Origin: Actinomycetaceae bacterium TAE3-ERU4
Lineage (GTDB): Bacteria > Actinomycetota > Actinomycetes > Actinomycetales > Actinomycetaceae
NCBI GenBank assembly: GCA_019218365.1
Contig: JAHUUJ010000006.1
Coordinates: 32,930-96,929 of the forward strand
Reading direction: 5' to 3'
DNA: 64,000 bases
The translations under genes and the position numbers were made by a program. Below, in pieces: positions 46,085-55,243 of the stretch (its first letter is position 1; every line of letters begins with the position of its first letter). A model generated the notes under the pieces. It made no database searches, was not told where the DNA came from, and saw only the letters and a program-made list of their open reading frames with translations.

Positions 46085-47653
46085 ATGGGGAATGGAACCA
46101 TATTAGACCTGGAAGAAGATGAAATAAAAGATTTCTTTTTGAAATCTTCTGCATATTGTTCGCTGGAGCTCCCCCCTTATTTCAATTTTGAAGAGTTGTT
46201 GCATGAAGTAGATAAAGTTGTAAGCGGTAAAGAAAGAGGTGCGTACGCTAATAAAAAGGTGAGAGCCTATGGGGAAAATAATCATATTATTAGGCATAAT
46301 AAAGACGGGCGTTATGCCTGGAGAGAATTTCAGCTGATACACCCTGTTTTATATATTGAGCTTGTCAATTTGATCAAGGATAATTGGGAAATAATAAAGA
46401 AAAGATTTCAACAATTTTCTCCCGAAGATAGCCGAATTAGATGTTGCAGTATTCCTCCAAAAGTAGAAAACGCTACTGAAGTTAACAGTAGTGCTATTGA
46501 AAAATGGTGGGGAGAATATGAGCAAGCTTCATTAAAGTTATCCTTAAAATACGCTTACATGGGAGTTACGGATATAACTAATTGTTATGATTCTGTTTAC
46601 ACTCATACAATTGAGTGGGCGTTTCTGGGTAAAGAAAAAGTAAAACAAGAGCGAAATAAACCTAAAAATAAAAGAGATTCATCCTTATTCCTTGGCGCTA
46701 GCATAGATACCCTATTGCAGGATATGAACTATGGGCAGACGAATGGGATACCACAGGGGTCTGTAATTTCAGATTTGATTGCAGAAATTATTTTAGGTTA
46801 TGTGGATTTAGAGCTTCATAAAAAGTTGAGGAAAACTCTTACAGAAAAACAAGAATACAGAATCTTACGTTACCGTGACGATTACAGAATATTTGCAAAT
46901 AGTAAAACAACTGTTGAACGGATATTGTCAGAATTAGCAAGTGTGTTAGCTGAATTAAATTTTAGGCTTAACCCAAATAAGACAAAAATTTTTGATGATA
47001 TTGTTGCGAACTTTATTAAAAAAGATAAACGAGATTATCTTAATCTATGTTTTCATCAAAAGAATCTTCAAAAAAGATTGTTGCTTATTCACGACTTTTC
47101 TTTAAAAAATTCAAATTCTGGAAATCTTGTTAGAGCTATGGTTGATTTTCTGAATGATATTAAGAGAAGAAAAAAAATAAATCAGCCTAAGGAGGTGATT
47201 GCTGTAGTGGTTTCTATAATGCTAAATTCTCCCAGAGTTTATCCTGTTGGATTTGCAATAATTAGTGAAATCTTCGCTAAGGAAAATAGCTCTGGGGTGG
47301 ATATTAAAGAAAATATTGATGAGATTGGAGAAAAATTTTCAATAGTTCCACATACAAGATTTTTGAAAATTTGGTTTCAGCGGATGATGTTGTTCCGGGA
47401 TGATAAGTTTTCTGAATTGTATATGGGGGATGATTTATGTGATGTTGTAAGGTCAGCTTTTATAAAATTTTATAAGGGTGAATCGCAAGAGTACTCGCAG
47501 GAAAAAATTTGGAAATCAGAATGGATAACTAACGGAACACTTAAAAGAATTATTAAATCTACTCCTATAGTTTCAGAAAAAGTAATAAAGGAGCTAGGTG
47601 ATGTTATTGAAGTTGAAGAAGTCTCTTTATGGATGGGGCGTACTTATTATTAG
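46085..47653 (+). CDS. Abi/UG-type defence reverse transcriptase
   Basis: 522 residues. RT motifs in order: motif A DITNCYDSVYTHTIEWAFLG (about 163-182), motif B GQTNGIPQGSVISDLIAE (about 217-234), active-site YRDD in ILRYRDDYRIF (about 262), then LNFRLNPNKTKIF. The YTHxIxWA segment and YRDD, and a C-terminal region of about 220 residues rich in helices, match the Abi/unknown-group class of phage-defence RTs rather than retron, group II intron or DGR enzymes. No nuclease or integrase domain is fused. AT-rich, with GGAG six bases before ATG 46085 (GTG 46082 possible). Exact UG subgroup cannot be assigned by eye. Confidence 0.87.
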   Translation: MGNGTILDLEEDEIKDFFLKSSAYCSLELPPYFNFEELLHEVDKVVSGKERGAYANKKVRAYGENNHIIRHNKDGRYAWREFQLIHPVLYIELVNLIKDNWEIIKKRFQQFSPEDSRIRCCSIPPKVENATEVNSSAIEKWWGEYEQASLKLSLKYAYMGVTDITNCYDSVYTHTIEWAFLGKEKVKQERNKPKNKRDSSLFLGASIDTLLQDMNYGQTNGIPQGSVISDLIAEIILGYVDLELHKKLRKTLTEKQEYRILRYRDDYRIFANSKTTVERILSELASVLAELNFRLNPNKTKIFDDIVANFIKKDKRDYLNLCFHQKNLQKRLLLIHDFSLKNSNSGNLVRAMVDFLNDIKRRKKINQPKEVIAVVVSIMLNSPRVYPVGFAIISEIFAKENSSGVDIKENIDEIGEKFSIVPHTRFLKIWFQRMMLFRDDKFSELYMGDDLCDVVRSAFIKFYKGESQEYSQEKIWKSEWITNGTLKRIIKSTPIVSEKVIKELGDVIEVEEVSLWMGRTYY

Positions 47654-47856
47654 GGTATTCGGTATGTTGCTTAGGGGTGTGTAGTAAGGGTGGCGTTATC
47701 TATTTAAGTTATTTGTGATTTTGTGTGTATCTTTAGGATATTACGAAACCCCTATAAGCTATCTATGATGGTACGATTATACTTTATAATCCTTTCGATA
47801 TGACATAATGGCTCTGATTCTTGTACCTATTTATATACAATGAAACTGTAAGTTAT

Positions 47857-47870
47857 CTGCAACGTTGCAG
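47857..47870. promoter_or_regulatory. 14-bp perfect palindrome before lipoprotein gene
   Basis: CTGCAACGTTGCAG is fully self-complementary and ends seven bases before the GGAG ribosome site of the lipoprotein gene. Placement fits a repressor operator or an mRNA element masking the start. The rest of 47654-47887 is AT-rich, with a consensus TATAAT at 47785-47790 and nothing else recognisable. Confidence 0.4.
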
Positions 47871-47887
47871 GGGTGCTTGGAGAAGAA

Positions 47888-49054
47888 ATGATGAGAACTT
47901 TGGTTGCCAAAACTAAGGGTATTGTTCTGTTAACTTTTGCCTTAGCGGCTTTTGGCTTGGTTGGTTGTTCTAACGCAGGTGAGAATTCTGTAAATACTTT
48001 GCCGAAAACTGTTACATCAACCTCTTCTACTGTTGAAACCCCCGAGAAAACGCCTGTTACTAAAGAAAATCCTGATACTCAAAAATCAATATCGGTGACG
48101 AAACGTCCGAAGGTTCTTAGGCTTGAACAAATAAAGCTGGGAAACTATGACTCTTTAGAAGGTACTTGGGGCAGTAAAGAAGGTGGAACTCTTAAAGTAC
48201 AAGGTTCTACTATCTACTGGACTACCGCGCGTGGCCCGTTTGCGAAGATTGAAAAAACTCATTATCGGCAATTCGGTGACCCCGTTACGAAATATGGGCT
48301 TGGATTGGACGAGGTGGCTTGGTCCCTAACTATGCAGTGGTCAGGACAGCCGGATAATAAAAAAATGGCCCCCTATGTTGGCTCAGCTCTGGTTTTTTAT
48401 CCCGCGGGGGTCCCGCTCGATCTTGAAGCAATTACGGGAAACTCAGAGATTATTCCTTCGGATACGAGCCGAGCGCGTATTTTGGCGCTTCCCGGCAATG
48501 GGGTAGGGCGTCTATTCCCAGATTATTTTGAAGATTACGTCATGTATCGTGATGGAGATTCTCTAAATGTAAAGCTAGAAACTGGCTTGGACGCCGCTAA
48601 CTGTAAAGCGCCGGTTTCCGGAGCTTATCCCTGTGCAGGAAAGGCGGTTCCCGCTAATGCGAGGTCACTACCATCTTTGCCGAGCGGTAAAGAATCTGCC
48701 GTTAGAACGCCCTCGGGAAACATTACTTGTGAGGTTGAACGAGACAACATCTCTTGCATGGTTGGAAGCTGGAAACCGGAAATGAACCCAAACTATGTTG
48801 AACCCCAAGGCGGTATTGTCACGATTTATATTCCAGCGAATGGGCCTGCGGCAATGGGGCAAAAAAGCGATGCACCAAACTATGCGAACTACGGAAATCC
48901 TATTCTTCGGCCAATAACACTTCCCTATGGCACTATTTGGCATTATGGCAACATTGTCATAGCCTCGGAACAAAATGGGCTAACTATCTGGAATTCACGT
49001 ACCGGATACGGTACTTTCCTTAATCGTTCTGGGCATTCGGACTTCAAGCGCTGA
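47888..49054 (+). CDS. Secreted lipoprotein with DUF6636-like C-terminus
   Basis: 388 residues. Signal sequence with lipobox LVGC (FGLVGC, Cys near residue 28), then a Thr/Pro/Lys-rich linker, a domain with LEGTWGSKEGGTLKVQG typical of small extracellular beta domains, and a C-terminal part with VRTPSGNITCEVERDNISC, the paired-Cys pattern seen in DUF6636-type proteins. Function unknown; cell-surface location is well supported. GGAG precedes ATG 47888. GC content returns to the chromosomal level here, marking the island's right end. Confidence 0.72.
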   Translation: MMRTLVAKTKGIVLLTFALAAFGLVGCSNAGENSVNTLPKTVTSTSSTVETPEKTPVTKENPDTQKSISVTKRPKVLRLEQIKLGNYDSLEGTWGSKEGGTLKVQGSTIYWTTARGPFAKIEKTHYRQFGDPVTKYGLGLDEVAWSLTMQWSGQPDNKKMAPYVGSALVFYPAGVPLDLEAITGNSEIIPSDTSRARILALPGNGVGRLFPDYFEDYVMYRDGDSLNVKLETGLDAANCKAPVSGAYPCAGKAVPANARSLPSLPSGKESAVRTPSGNITCEVERDNISCMVGSWKPEMNPNYVEPQGGIVTIYIPANGPAAMGQKSDAPNYANYGNPILRPITLPYGTIWHYGNIVIASEQNGLTIWNSRTGYGTFLNRSGHSDFKR

Positions 49055-49077
49055 TAGCTCCTTGCTATGCTGTACTT

Positions 49078-50652
49078 GTGCGTGCTATAACCCAGTTTTT
49101 GATTGACCGTAAGAGCGGAGACGTACGTAGTCTTTCACTGGCTCTTTCCACTTTGGTATTTTCTATTTTGGTGGTTAAGGTGCAACCTCTTTTAACGGGT
49201 TTAGATCCGTTATTGCAGATTTTAATTGCGGCGGTTTCTCTCGGCGGTTGTGCAGCAAGTTTTGAGTGGATTTTGCAGCGTATTCGCACGAGTCGGGTTC
49301 GCGGCCAATGGGTATATAAATCTTCTGCCGGTAACTGGGGGCTTGCCGCTGTTAAACAGGTTGGTTTTGACCTTACTTACGAGGTTCAGCTTTTTGCTTC
49401 CGAGGCTGGGGTGCGCGCTGCTCTTGCGGGGGAGCCGGTGATGACTCCTGAACTTTTGGGGCATACTACTTCAACTTTTTGTGAGTACGAGGATGAAGTT
49501 TTATCAGTGCGGTATGTGGTTGGGCGTACCTCTAGCCAGTACAGTGCGCGAGATGGGTTCCTTGATTTAGTTCCACACGGTGCAAACCATGATTCTTTGA
49601 TTGGTTATTGGACTTCCACTTTGTCCGGTGGGCACGGGGAACTTTTCTTTACTCGTCCGAAGACGCTAGATAATCTTTGTCAAGAAACGTTGGAAGAGGC
49701 AGAAGATTCTTCTGATCGGCCAACCGTGCACGTGGTTGGTTTAGGTCTGATAGGTGGTTCTTGTGCCTTGGCGTTAAAGGAACGCGGTTGGCGGGTAGTA
49801 GCTCACGATACCAGTCAGACGGCTCTTCTTCAGGCTAAGCAAGCGGGAATTATGACCGATGGGGAAATTGGCGATCAAGACATTGTTATTCTGGCGGCTC
49901 CTACTCCGGTAGTAGTTGACTATATATCTTCCGGGTATGCCAATAATGCTCGCCTAGTGGTTGATGTTTGTAGCGTAAAAGCGCCGATTGTTAAGGCCTT
50001 GGAAGCTAGTTCTCTACATAACTTTATTTCTTTGCACCCAATGTCAGGGAGTGAAAAATCTGGATTTGAGAATGCGCATGCAGATCTTTTGAACGAGGCG
50101 GTTTGGGCGCTTTGCGTTCCTGAGCAGACTTCCCCGGAACTAGCCGATTTAGCAATGAGCTTTGCGCAAGAAAATTTCCAGGCTCAGGTGTGTATCTGTT
50201 CTTTTGAAGCACACGATCGTGCTGTAGCGGTCATTTCTCATTTATCTCATGCGCTGGCGTTGGCGCTTTTGGCTCGGCCAGGACGGAGCCCGTTCCCGGA
50301 ATTAGCCACTCGTTTAGCTGCGGGCTCGTATCGTGATGGCACTCGGGTAGCTCGGGGGAGTGCGGAGCGTATCGGGGATATGCTTTGTGAAAATCATTCT
50401 GCTTTGGCAAAGGTTTTGACTGCTTGTCTAACTGACCTTAAAGAGCTCTCTTCCTATTTGGAAGCCGGTGATGAAGAAGCGGTACGAGCTTGGATTGACA
50501 GTGCCCAAAGTGATTGGACTCCTCTCAACGGGGAGGAAAAACAAAGTCCTCGCCCGCGGACAAAACAGAATTTAGAAAAAGCTCAGAAACTGGGAAATCG
50601 CGGTTGGGTAACAAGCCGTATAAACGGTAATGAAATTTATTGGAAACGTTAG
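49078..50652 (+). CDS. tyrA: Prephenate dehydrogenase with two-TM beta-barrel-like N-terminal extension
   Basis: 524 residues; ordinary TyrA has 280-370. The C-terminal part (from about 215) is TyrA: Rossmann VVGLGLIGGSCALAL, HPMSGSEKSGFENA with catalytic His, and EAHDRAVAVISHLSHALA; it would make 4-hydroxyphenylpyruvate or tyrosine. The N-terminus has two membrane helices (about 18-36 and 44-62) and a segment of about 125 residues: RGQWVYKSSAG, then LSVRYVVGRTSSQYS, ending LIGYWTSTLSGGHGELFFTR. That order, two helices then a small barrel with this ending, resembles the CBASS effector Cap15. Start GTG 49078, 24 bases after the lipoprotein stop. Confidence 0.83.
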   Translation: MRAITQFLIDRKSGDVRSLSLALSTLVFSILVVKVQPLLTGLDPLLQILIAAVSLGGCAASFEWILQRIRTSRVRGQWVYKSSAGNWGLAAVKQVGFDLTYEVQLFASEAGVRAALAGEPVMTPELLGHTTSTFCEYEDEVLSVRYVVGRTSSQYSARDGFLDLVPHGANHDSLIGYWTSTLSGGHGELFFTRPKTLDNLCQETLEEAEDSSDRPTVHVVGLGLIGGSCALALKERGWRVVAHDTSQTALLQAKQAGIMTDGEIGDQDIVILAAPTPVVVDYISSGYANNARLVVDVCSVKAPIVKALEASSLHNFISLHPMSGSEKSGFENAHADLLNEAVWALCVPEQTSPELADLAMSFAQENFQAQVCICSFEAHDRAVAVISHLSHALALALLARPGRSPFPELATRLAAGSYRDGTRVARGSAERIGDMLCENHSALAKVLTACLTDLKELSSYLEAGDEEAVRAWIDSAQSDWTPLNGEEKQSPRPRTKQNLEKAQKLGNRGWVTSRINGNEIYWKR

Positions 50653-50742
50653 AATAGCTGGCATTTCTCTGGTTTTTATGCATGTGAATTAGTTTCTTTT
50701 AAGGGTGTGAAATAAGAGGCAAATTTACTTTAAGTTTTCCTG

Positions 50743-50771
50743 TTCACAAAATTACTAAACCGTGTTAGTAT
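50743..50771 (+). promoter_or_regulatory. Promoter of mannoside operon
   Basis: TTCACA (50743-50748) and TAGTAT (50766-50771) are spaced by 17 bases, a good sigma-A type promoter about 50 bases before the alpha-mannosidase start. AAGGAGGAGT precedes the ATG at 50822. Confidence 0.6.
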
Positions 50772-50821
50772 CTTTTCGTTAGATGGAAAATCTGCGTAAG
50801 TCTTAAACTCAAGGAGGAGTC

Positions 50822-53800
50822 ATGCACGGAGACCTCTCAATTCTGCTTAAGCGAATTGATCGGACTTTAGATGAGCGTATTCGTCCGGCAATTGCTAAGC
50901 ATATTTCTGACTTGGACGTGCAGTCCTGGTCGGTGCCTTGCGAGGAAGATCCCCAGCGTCCGGGGGAACCTGTTGCCTTCGAAGTTGCTAAGGAACAGTC
51001 CTACGAACCTTATGAAATTGGCTCTCCATGGGGTATCCCTTGGCAAACTACCTGGTTTAAAATGCGCGTTGTAGATCCTGCTTCGGCGCAGCGTGAACTT
51101 GAATCCACGAACCACCACGCTCGCCTTGAACTAACAATGGACTTTGGTTGGGCTGACCACTCGCCAGGTTTCCAGTCTGAAGCTTTGGTACGCCGTCCAG
51201 ATGGTGAAACCATTAAGGCGTTGAACCCTCGAAACCGGTGGGTTCCTTGGGACGAAACTGTAAGCTCCGGGCAGACCCTATGGGTAGAGGCTGCCGCTAA
51301 CCCGTTGCTTTTGGATGTTCACCCCTTCTTACCTACTGAGGACGGCGATATCCTTACCTCAAGCCGTAAGCCGATATACACCTTGCGTCAGGCAGATGTG
51401 GTGCTGGTATTTACCGAGGTTGAGGCTCTTGCCTACGACTTGGAAGTTTTGCATGGGATGGCTGTCGAAGCGGGGGACAGCGCACAAGCTTGGGAACTTG
51501 CTCTAGCATGTTCACGCGCAATTGACCGCCTAGACCTTACGGATATTCCCGCTACTGCCGAGGCCGCACGGGCTGAGATTAAGCCGTTGCTCTCCCGTCC
51601 GGCTCATGCTGATGCTCCGGAAATGGCGGTTGTCGGGCATGCTCATATTGACTCGGCTTGGCTCTGGCCGATTCGTGAAACCCGCCGTAAGGTACGCCGT
51701 ACTTTCGCTAACGTTTGTCGCTTGCTTGAAGACGGTAGCGACATGATTTTCACCCTTCCGGGTGCGCAGCATGCCGCTTGGATTGAGGAAGATGACCCGC
51801 AACTGTTTGCGCGGATTAAGAAGCTTATTAAGGAAGGCAAAATTGTTGTTGTCGGTTCGATGTGGATTGAACCGGACGCGGTTTTGCCCGGTTCTGAAGG
51901 TATGGCTCGCCAGCTAACCGAGGGGGCTGCTTATTTCCGTGAGAAGCTGGAGGCTGAATGCCATGAAATTTGGCTTCCGGATTCGTTTGGATATTCTGGG
52001 GCTATCCCGCAGTTGGCTAAGCTGGCTGGTGTTGATTCTTTCTTGACGCAGAAGATTTCTTGGAACCAGCATGACCGTTTCCCTCACCATACTCTGTGGT
52101 GGGAGGGGATTGATGGTTCTCGCGTCTTTACTCACTTCCCGCCGATTGACACCTATGGTGCTCACATTACGGCGAAGGAACTGCACCATGCGGAAGAAAA
52201 CTTTAAGGAAAAGGGGCGCGTTAACTACAGCCTAGTCCCCTTTGGATATGGTGATGGTGGCGGTGGCCCCACCCGCGATATGTTGGAACGTATTGATCGT
52301 TTCCAGAACTTGTCGGGAGCCCCTAAGCTAAAGCACACTAAGCCGGTCGATTTTTTCCGTCGTGCCCGTGAAGAGTACACAGATGCCCCGGTTTGGGTTG
52401 GTGAACTCTACCTCGAATATCACCGCGGTACTTTTACCTCGCAGGCTGAAACTAAGCGCGGTATTCGTGAGAGCGAATTTGCTTTACGTGCTGCTGAAGC
52501 TTTGGCTACACAAGCCAGCTTGCAGGCTGGATACGAGTATCCTTTCGAGGAATTTACCGCTGCTTGGCGTGAACTTCTTGTCACTCATTTCCATGACATT
52601 ATGCCGGGTACTTCAATTGCTTGGGTTTACCGCGAAGTGGCTCAGATGCATGAACGGATTCGTGAACTGTCGAACCGCGTCATGCATGAAGCTGCTCAGG
52701 CGCTTGCGGGCAAGGGTGAAAAGCCGATTGTTTTCTCTGGTATTCCCACTAACCTAGATATTTCTGGCAAGGTTCTTCCCGCTTATGGAAGTGCGGAAGT
52801 TAATCTTGAATCGGCAGAGAATATCGCTCCTGCTGAAGATGGTAGTCAATACGCTAGCTTGCGTCGTGTCTCTCTTCCGGCAGAAGGAGTGGAGCCAGCC
52901 TCTGGCCAGGTTCACCTATCTGCTGGCGGAGCAAGCGTGGTCTTTGAACCCGATGGTTCTATCTCTTCCTACGTTGGTGTTGATGGGCGCGAAGTTGTTC
53001 CTCCGGGGCAGCAGATGGGACACCTGGAAATCTTCCAGGATTTCCCGAATATGTGGGACGCTTGGGACGTTGACTACTTCTACCGTGGTTCGCGAGAGAT
53101 TATTTCGGACATGCGTCTGGTAGAAACAAGGCAGGACGCTGATTTTGCCTGGGCACGAGTCGAGGCTTCTTTCGGAAAGTCTAACGCTGTACTGACTTGG
53201 CGTTTAAGCTCCACTGGTTTGGATGTAACCGTAGATGTTGATTGGCATGAGCGTGAGCGTTTCTTGAAGCTTGCCTTACCGCTTGATTTGCACACCGATA
53301 AAGCTGATTTTGAGACCCAGTTTGGTCACATTACACGTCCGATTCATGAGAATCTCTCTTGGGATTTCTTCCGATTCGAGGTTTCCAACCATCGTTGGTT
53401 GCGTCTGGCTGAAGGTGATTGGGGAGTGGGGATTGCTAACTCTCGTACCTACGGCTGGGATGTCACTCGTCATGAACGCGAAGGTGGGGGTACCTACCAG
53501 CTGGTTCGTGCTTCCTTGCTACGTGGTCCGAAGTACCCCGACCCGCGTCAGGACGAGGGGAGCCACAGCTTTACCTTCTCAATTCGACCCGCTGCTTCTC
53601 TGGCGGCTGCGATTCAGAGCGGTTATGAACTTAACTCTGCTTTGGTATCGGTTAACGGAAAGCAGGCTCCGGCTCCCTTGCTAAAGGTTGAGGGGGCTGT
53701 ATGTGAGTCCATTCGCATGGCTCCTGATAAGTCTGGAGACGTGTTGGTGCGTCTGTATGAATCCCTGGGAAAGCGTTCGGCTTTGCGTCTTGAAGCTCCT

Positions 53801-53956
53801 GGATTTGAGGTGGCTCGTGCGACTGACTTGCACGGTGGGGACAAGCCTGCCGCGGGTACGGTTTTGCCAACTTTGGAAAGTGTGGAACCGGGTGTATGGC
53901 GTAGTTCTGTGCGTCCGTTCGAGATCGTAACTGTACGTTTGGTGGTGAAAAAATGA
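50822..53956 (+). CDS. Alpha-mannosidase, glycoside hydrolase family 38
   Basis: 1044 residues, cytoplasmic. Zinc and active-site motif GHAHIDSAWLWPIRETRRK (about 273-291), nucleophile Asp in LPDSFGYSGAIPQL (about 385), second zinc Asp/His in THFHDIMPGTSIAW, then the large C-terminal beta domains. It removes alpha-mannosyl residues from imported oligosaccharides. Strong ribosome site; its end overlaps the next hydrolase gene by four bases. First gene of a sugar-use operon with ABC importer and kinase. Confidence 0.96.
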   Translation: MHGDLSILLKRIDRTLDERIRPAIAKHISDLDVQSWSVPCEEDPQRPGEPVAFEVAKEQSYEPYEIGSPWGIPWQTTWFKMRVVDPASAQRELESTNHHARLELTMDFGWADHSPGFQSEALVRRPDGETIKALNPRNRWVPWDETVSSGQTLWVEAAANPLLLDVHPFLPTEDGDILTSSRKPIYTLRQADVVLVFTEVEALAYDLEVLHGMAVEAGDSAQAWELALACSRAIDRLDLTDIPATAEAARAEIKPLLSRPAHADAPEMAVVGHAHIDSAWLWPIRETRRKVRRTFANVCRLLEDGSDMIFTLPGAQHAAWIEEDDPQLFARIKKLIKEGKIVVVGSMWIEPDAVLPGSEGMARQLTEGAAYFREKLEAECHEIWLPDSFGYSGAIPQLAKLAGVDSFLTQKISWNQHDRFPHHTLWWEGIDGSRVFTHFPPIDTYGAHITAKELHHAEENFKEKGRVNYSLVPFGYGDGGGGPTRDMLERIDRFQNLSGAPKLKHTKPVDFFRRAREEYTDAPVWVGELYLEYHRGTFTSQAETKRGIRESEFALRAAEALATQASLQAGYEYPFEEFTAAWRELLVTHFHDIMPGTSIAWVYREVAQMHERIRELSNRVMHEAAQALAGKGEKPIVFSGIPTNLDISGKVLPAYGSAEVNLESAENIAPAEDGSQYASLRRVSLPAEGVEPASGQVHLSAGGASVVFEPDGSISSYVGVDGREVVPPGQQMGHLEIFQDFPNMWDAWDVDYFYRGSREIISDMRLVETRQDADFAWARVEASFGKSNAVLTWRLSSTGLDVTVDVDWHERERFLKLALPLDLHTDKADFETQFGHITRPIHENLSWDFFRFEVSNHRWLRLAEGDWGVGIANSRTYGWDVTRHEREGGGTYQLVRASLLRGPKYPDPRQDEGSHSFTFSIRPAASLAAAIQSGYELNSALVSVNGKQAPAPLLKVEGAVCESIRMAPDKSGDVLVRLYESLGKRSALRLEAPGFEVARATDLHGGDKPAAGTVLPTLESVEPGVWRSSVRPFEIVTVRLVVKK

Positions 53957-55134
53957 AGTTTGGGGTTAATTACACTCCGCGGCGAGGGTGGTTTCACTCC
54001 TGGTTAGATCTTGATTTGGGGATGGTCCGCGAGGATTTTTCGCAGATTCGAGAATTGGGATTAGACCACGTGCGGATATTCCCGCTATGGCCACTTTTGC
54101 AGCCTTCTATGGGACGGGTTCGCCCATCCGCAGTTGCTGATGTCGTGAAGGTTGTTGAGATTGCTGGCGAATGCGGTCTTGAGGCCTCAGTAGATGCTTT
54201 GCAAGGACACCTTTCATCTTTCGATTTCTTGCCTTCGTGGGTGCAGACGTGGCATCACCGTAATCTTTTTTCAGATCCGGATGTGGTCCGTTCTCAGGCG
54301 ATGGTAGTGCGTGAATTGGCTCAGGCGCTTGAACCTTTGGATAACTGCACCGGCATGTGCGTGGGAAACGAGTTTCTTCAGTTTGCGGCTGAGCGTCACC
54401 CTGACCAGAGCGTAATTGATAGCCCAACTGCTGCCGGGTGGTTGGATACGCTTTTGGCTGAGGCTGGCGCAAAGTTCCCCCGTGGGCGTCATGTATTCAG
54501 TTTTGATGATGATTTATTCTTCGATAGCACCCACCCGTTCACTCCCAAACTTAGTGGTGAATATGGTGATTTAACTACTGTTCATGCTTGGGTTTTTGGT
54601 CATGTTGGTAAGAAGTATGGCCCTAATTCTCCGCAGTTAGCGGCTTTCCCGCGTTACCTATGCGAGATTGCCAGGGGATGGCAAGGAGATAACCCGCTTC
54701 CTCTATGGTTGCAGGAAGTTGGTGCACCTATGAACTACCTTGATGGGCAGAGTGCTCCGCGATTCGTAGAGGAAGTTTGCGATTCGCTCTGTGACCCGCT
54801 TTTGCCGGGCCTAGAAGCGATTACTTGGTGGTGCTCCTACGATGTTAATCGTGATTTTGAAGATTTCCCGGAACTTGAGTATTCCCTAGGTCTTTTTGAT
54901 AGTGAGGGTAACTTGAAACCGGTAGGGCAGGCTTTTGCTCAGGCCGCAAATAAGTACCGTTCTTTGGAACCGATTGCGTCGCAATCGCCTGTACCACAAT
55001 CGTCGATGGAAGTTACTTTGCGCGAGGATGGAGCTGACCGTCATACGGTAGCGGCAGACTCGGACTTCTTTGCTCAATGGTTTGAGGAGTTCCAAAAAGG
55101 CAATGTAATGTCAATTTCGATCAATCGTTGCTAG
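53953..55134 (+). CDS. Clan GH-A glycoside hydrolase (GH5-like, possible mannosidase)
   Basis: 393 residues, no signal peptide. A TIM barrel beginning FGVNYTPRRGWFHSW; acid/base Glu in GMCVGNEFLQF (about 140) and nucleophile Glu in PLWLQEVGAPMNY (about 257), preceded by SGEYGDLTTVHAW. This Asn-Glu and late Glu pattern fits clan GH-A, nearest to GH5 in feel; the family could also be a related one. ATGA overlap with GH38 suggests it acts on the same mannose-containing glycan, perhaps removing a beta-linked sugar. Substrate is inferred. Confidence 0.75.
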   Translation: MKFGVNYTPRRGWFHSWLDLDLGMVREDFSQIRELGLDHVRIFPLWPLLQPSMGRVRPSAVADVVKVVEIAGECGLEASVDALQGHLSSFDFLPSWVQTWHHRNLFSDPDVVRSQAMVVRELAQALEPLDNCTGMCVGNEFLQFAAERHPDQSVIDSPTAAGWLDTLLAEAGAKFPRGRHVFSFDDDLFFDSTHPFTPKLSGEYGDLTTVHAWVFGHVGKKYGPNSPQLAAFPRYLCEIARGWQGDNPLPLWLQEVGAPMNYLDGQSAPRFVEEVCDSLCDPLLPGLEAITWWCSYDVNRDFEDFPELEYSLGLFDSEGNLKPVGQAFAQAANKYRSLEPIASQSPVPQSSMEVTLREDGADRHTVAADSDFFAQWFEEFQKGNVMSISINRC

Positions 55135-55243
55135 CGTTTTCAGAATCGTAATAAAAACGTAATCGAGAGCGTATGCACAACAACTAAACCGATATAGTAA
55201 GCTTATTTTAAGCATCTAATATCTTCAAAGGAGAAGCAATAAT

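Noticed and set aside
45663..47653. Retron interpretation of the reverse transcriptase and upstream hairpins
   Set aside because: The RT is too long, has YRDD and not the retron YADD context, and I found no a1/a2 flanking inverted repeats or typical msr-msd layout.
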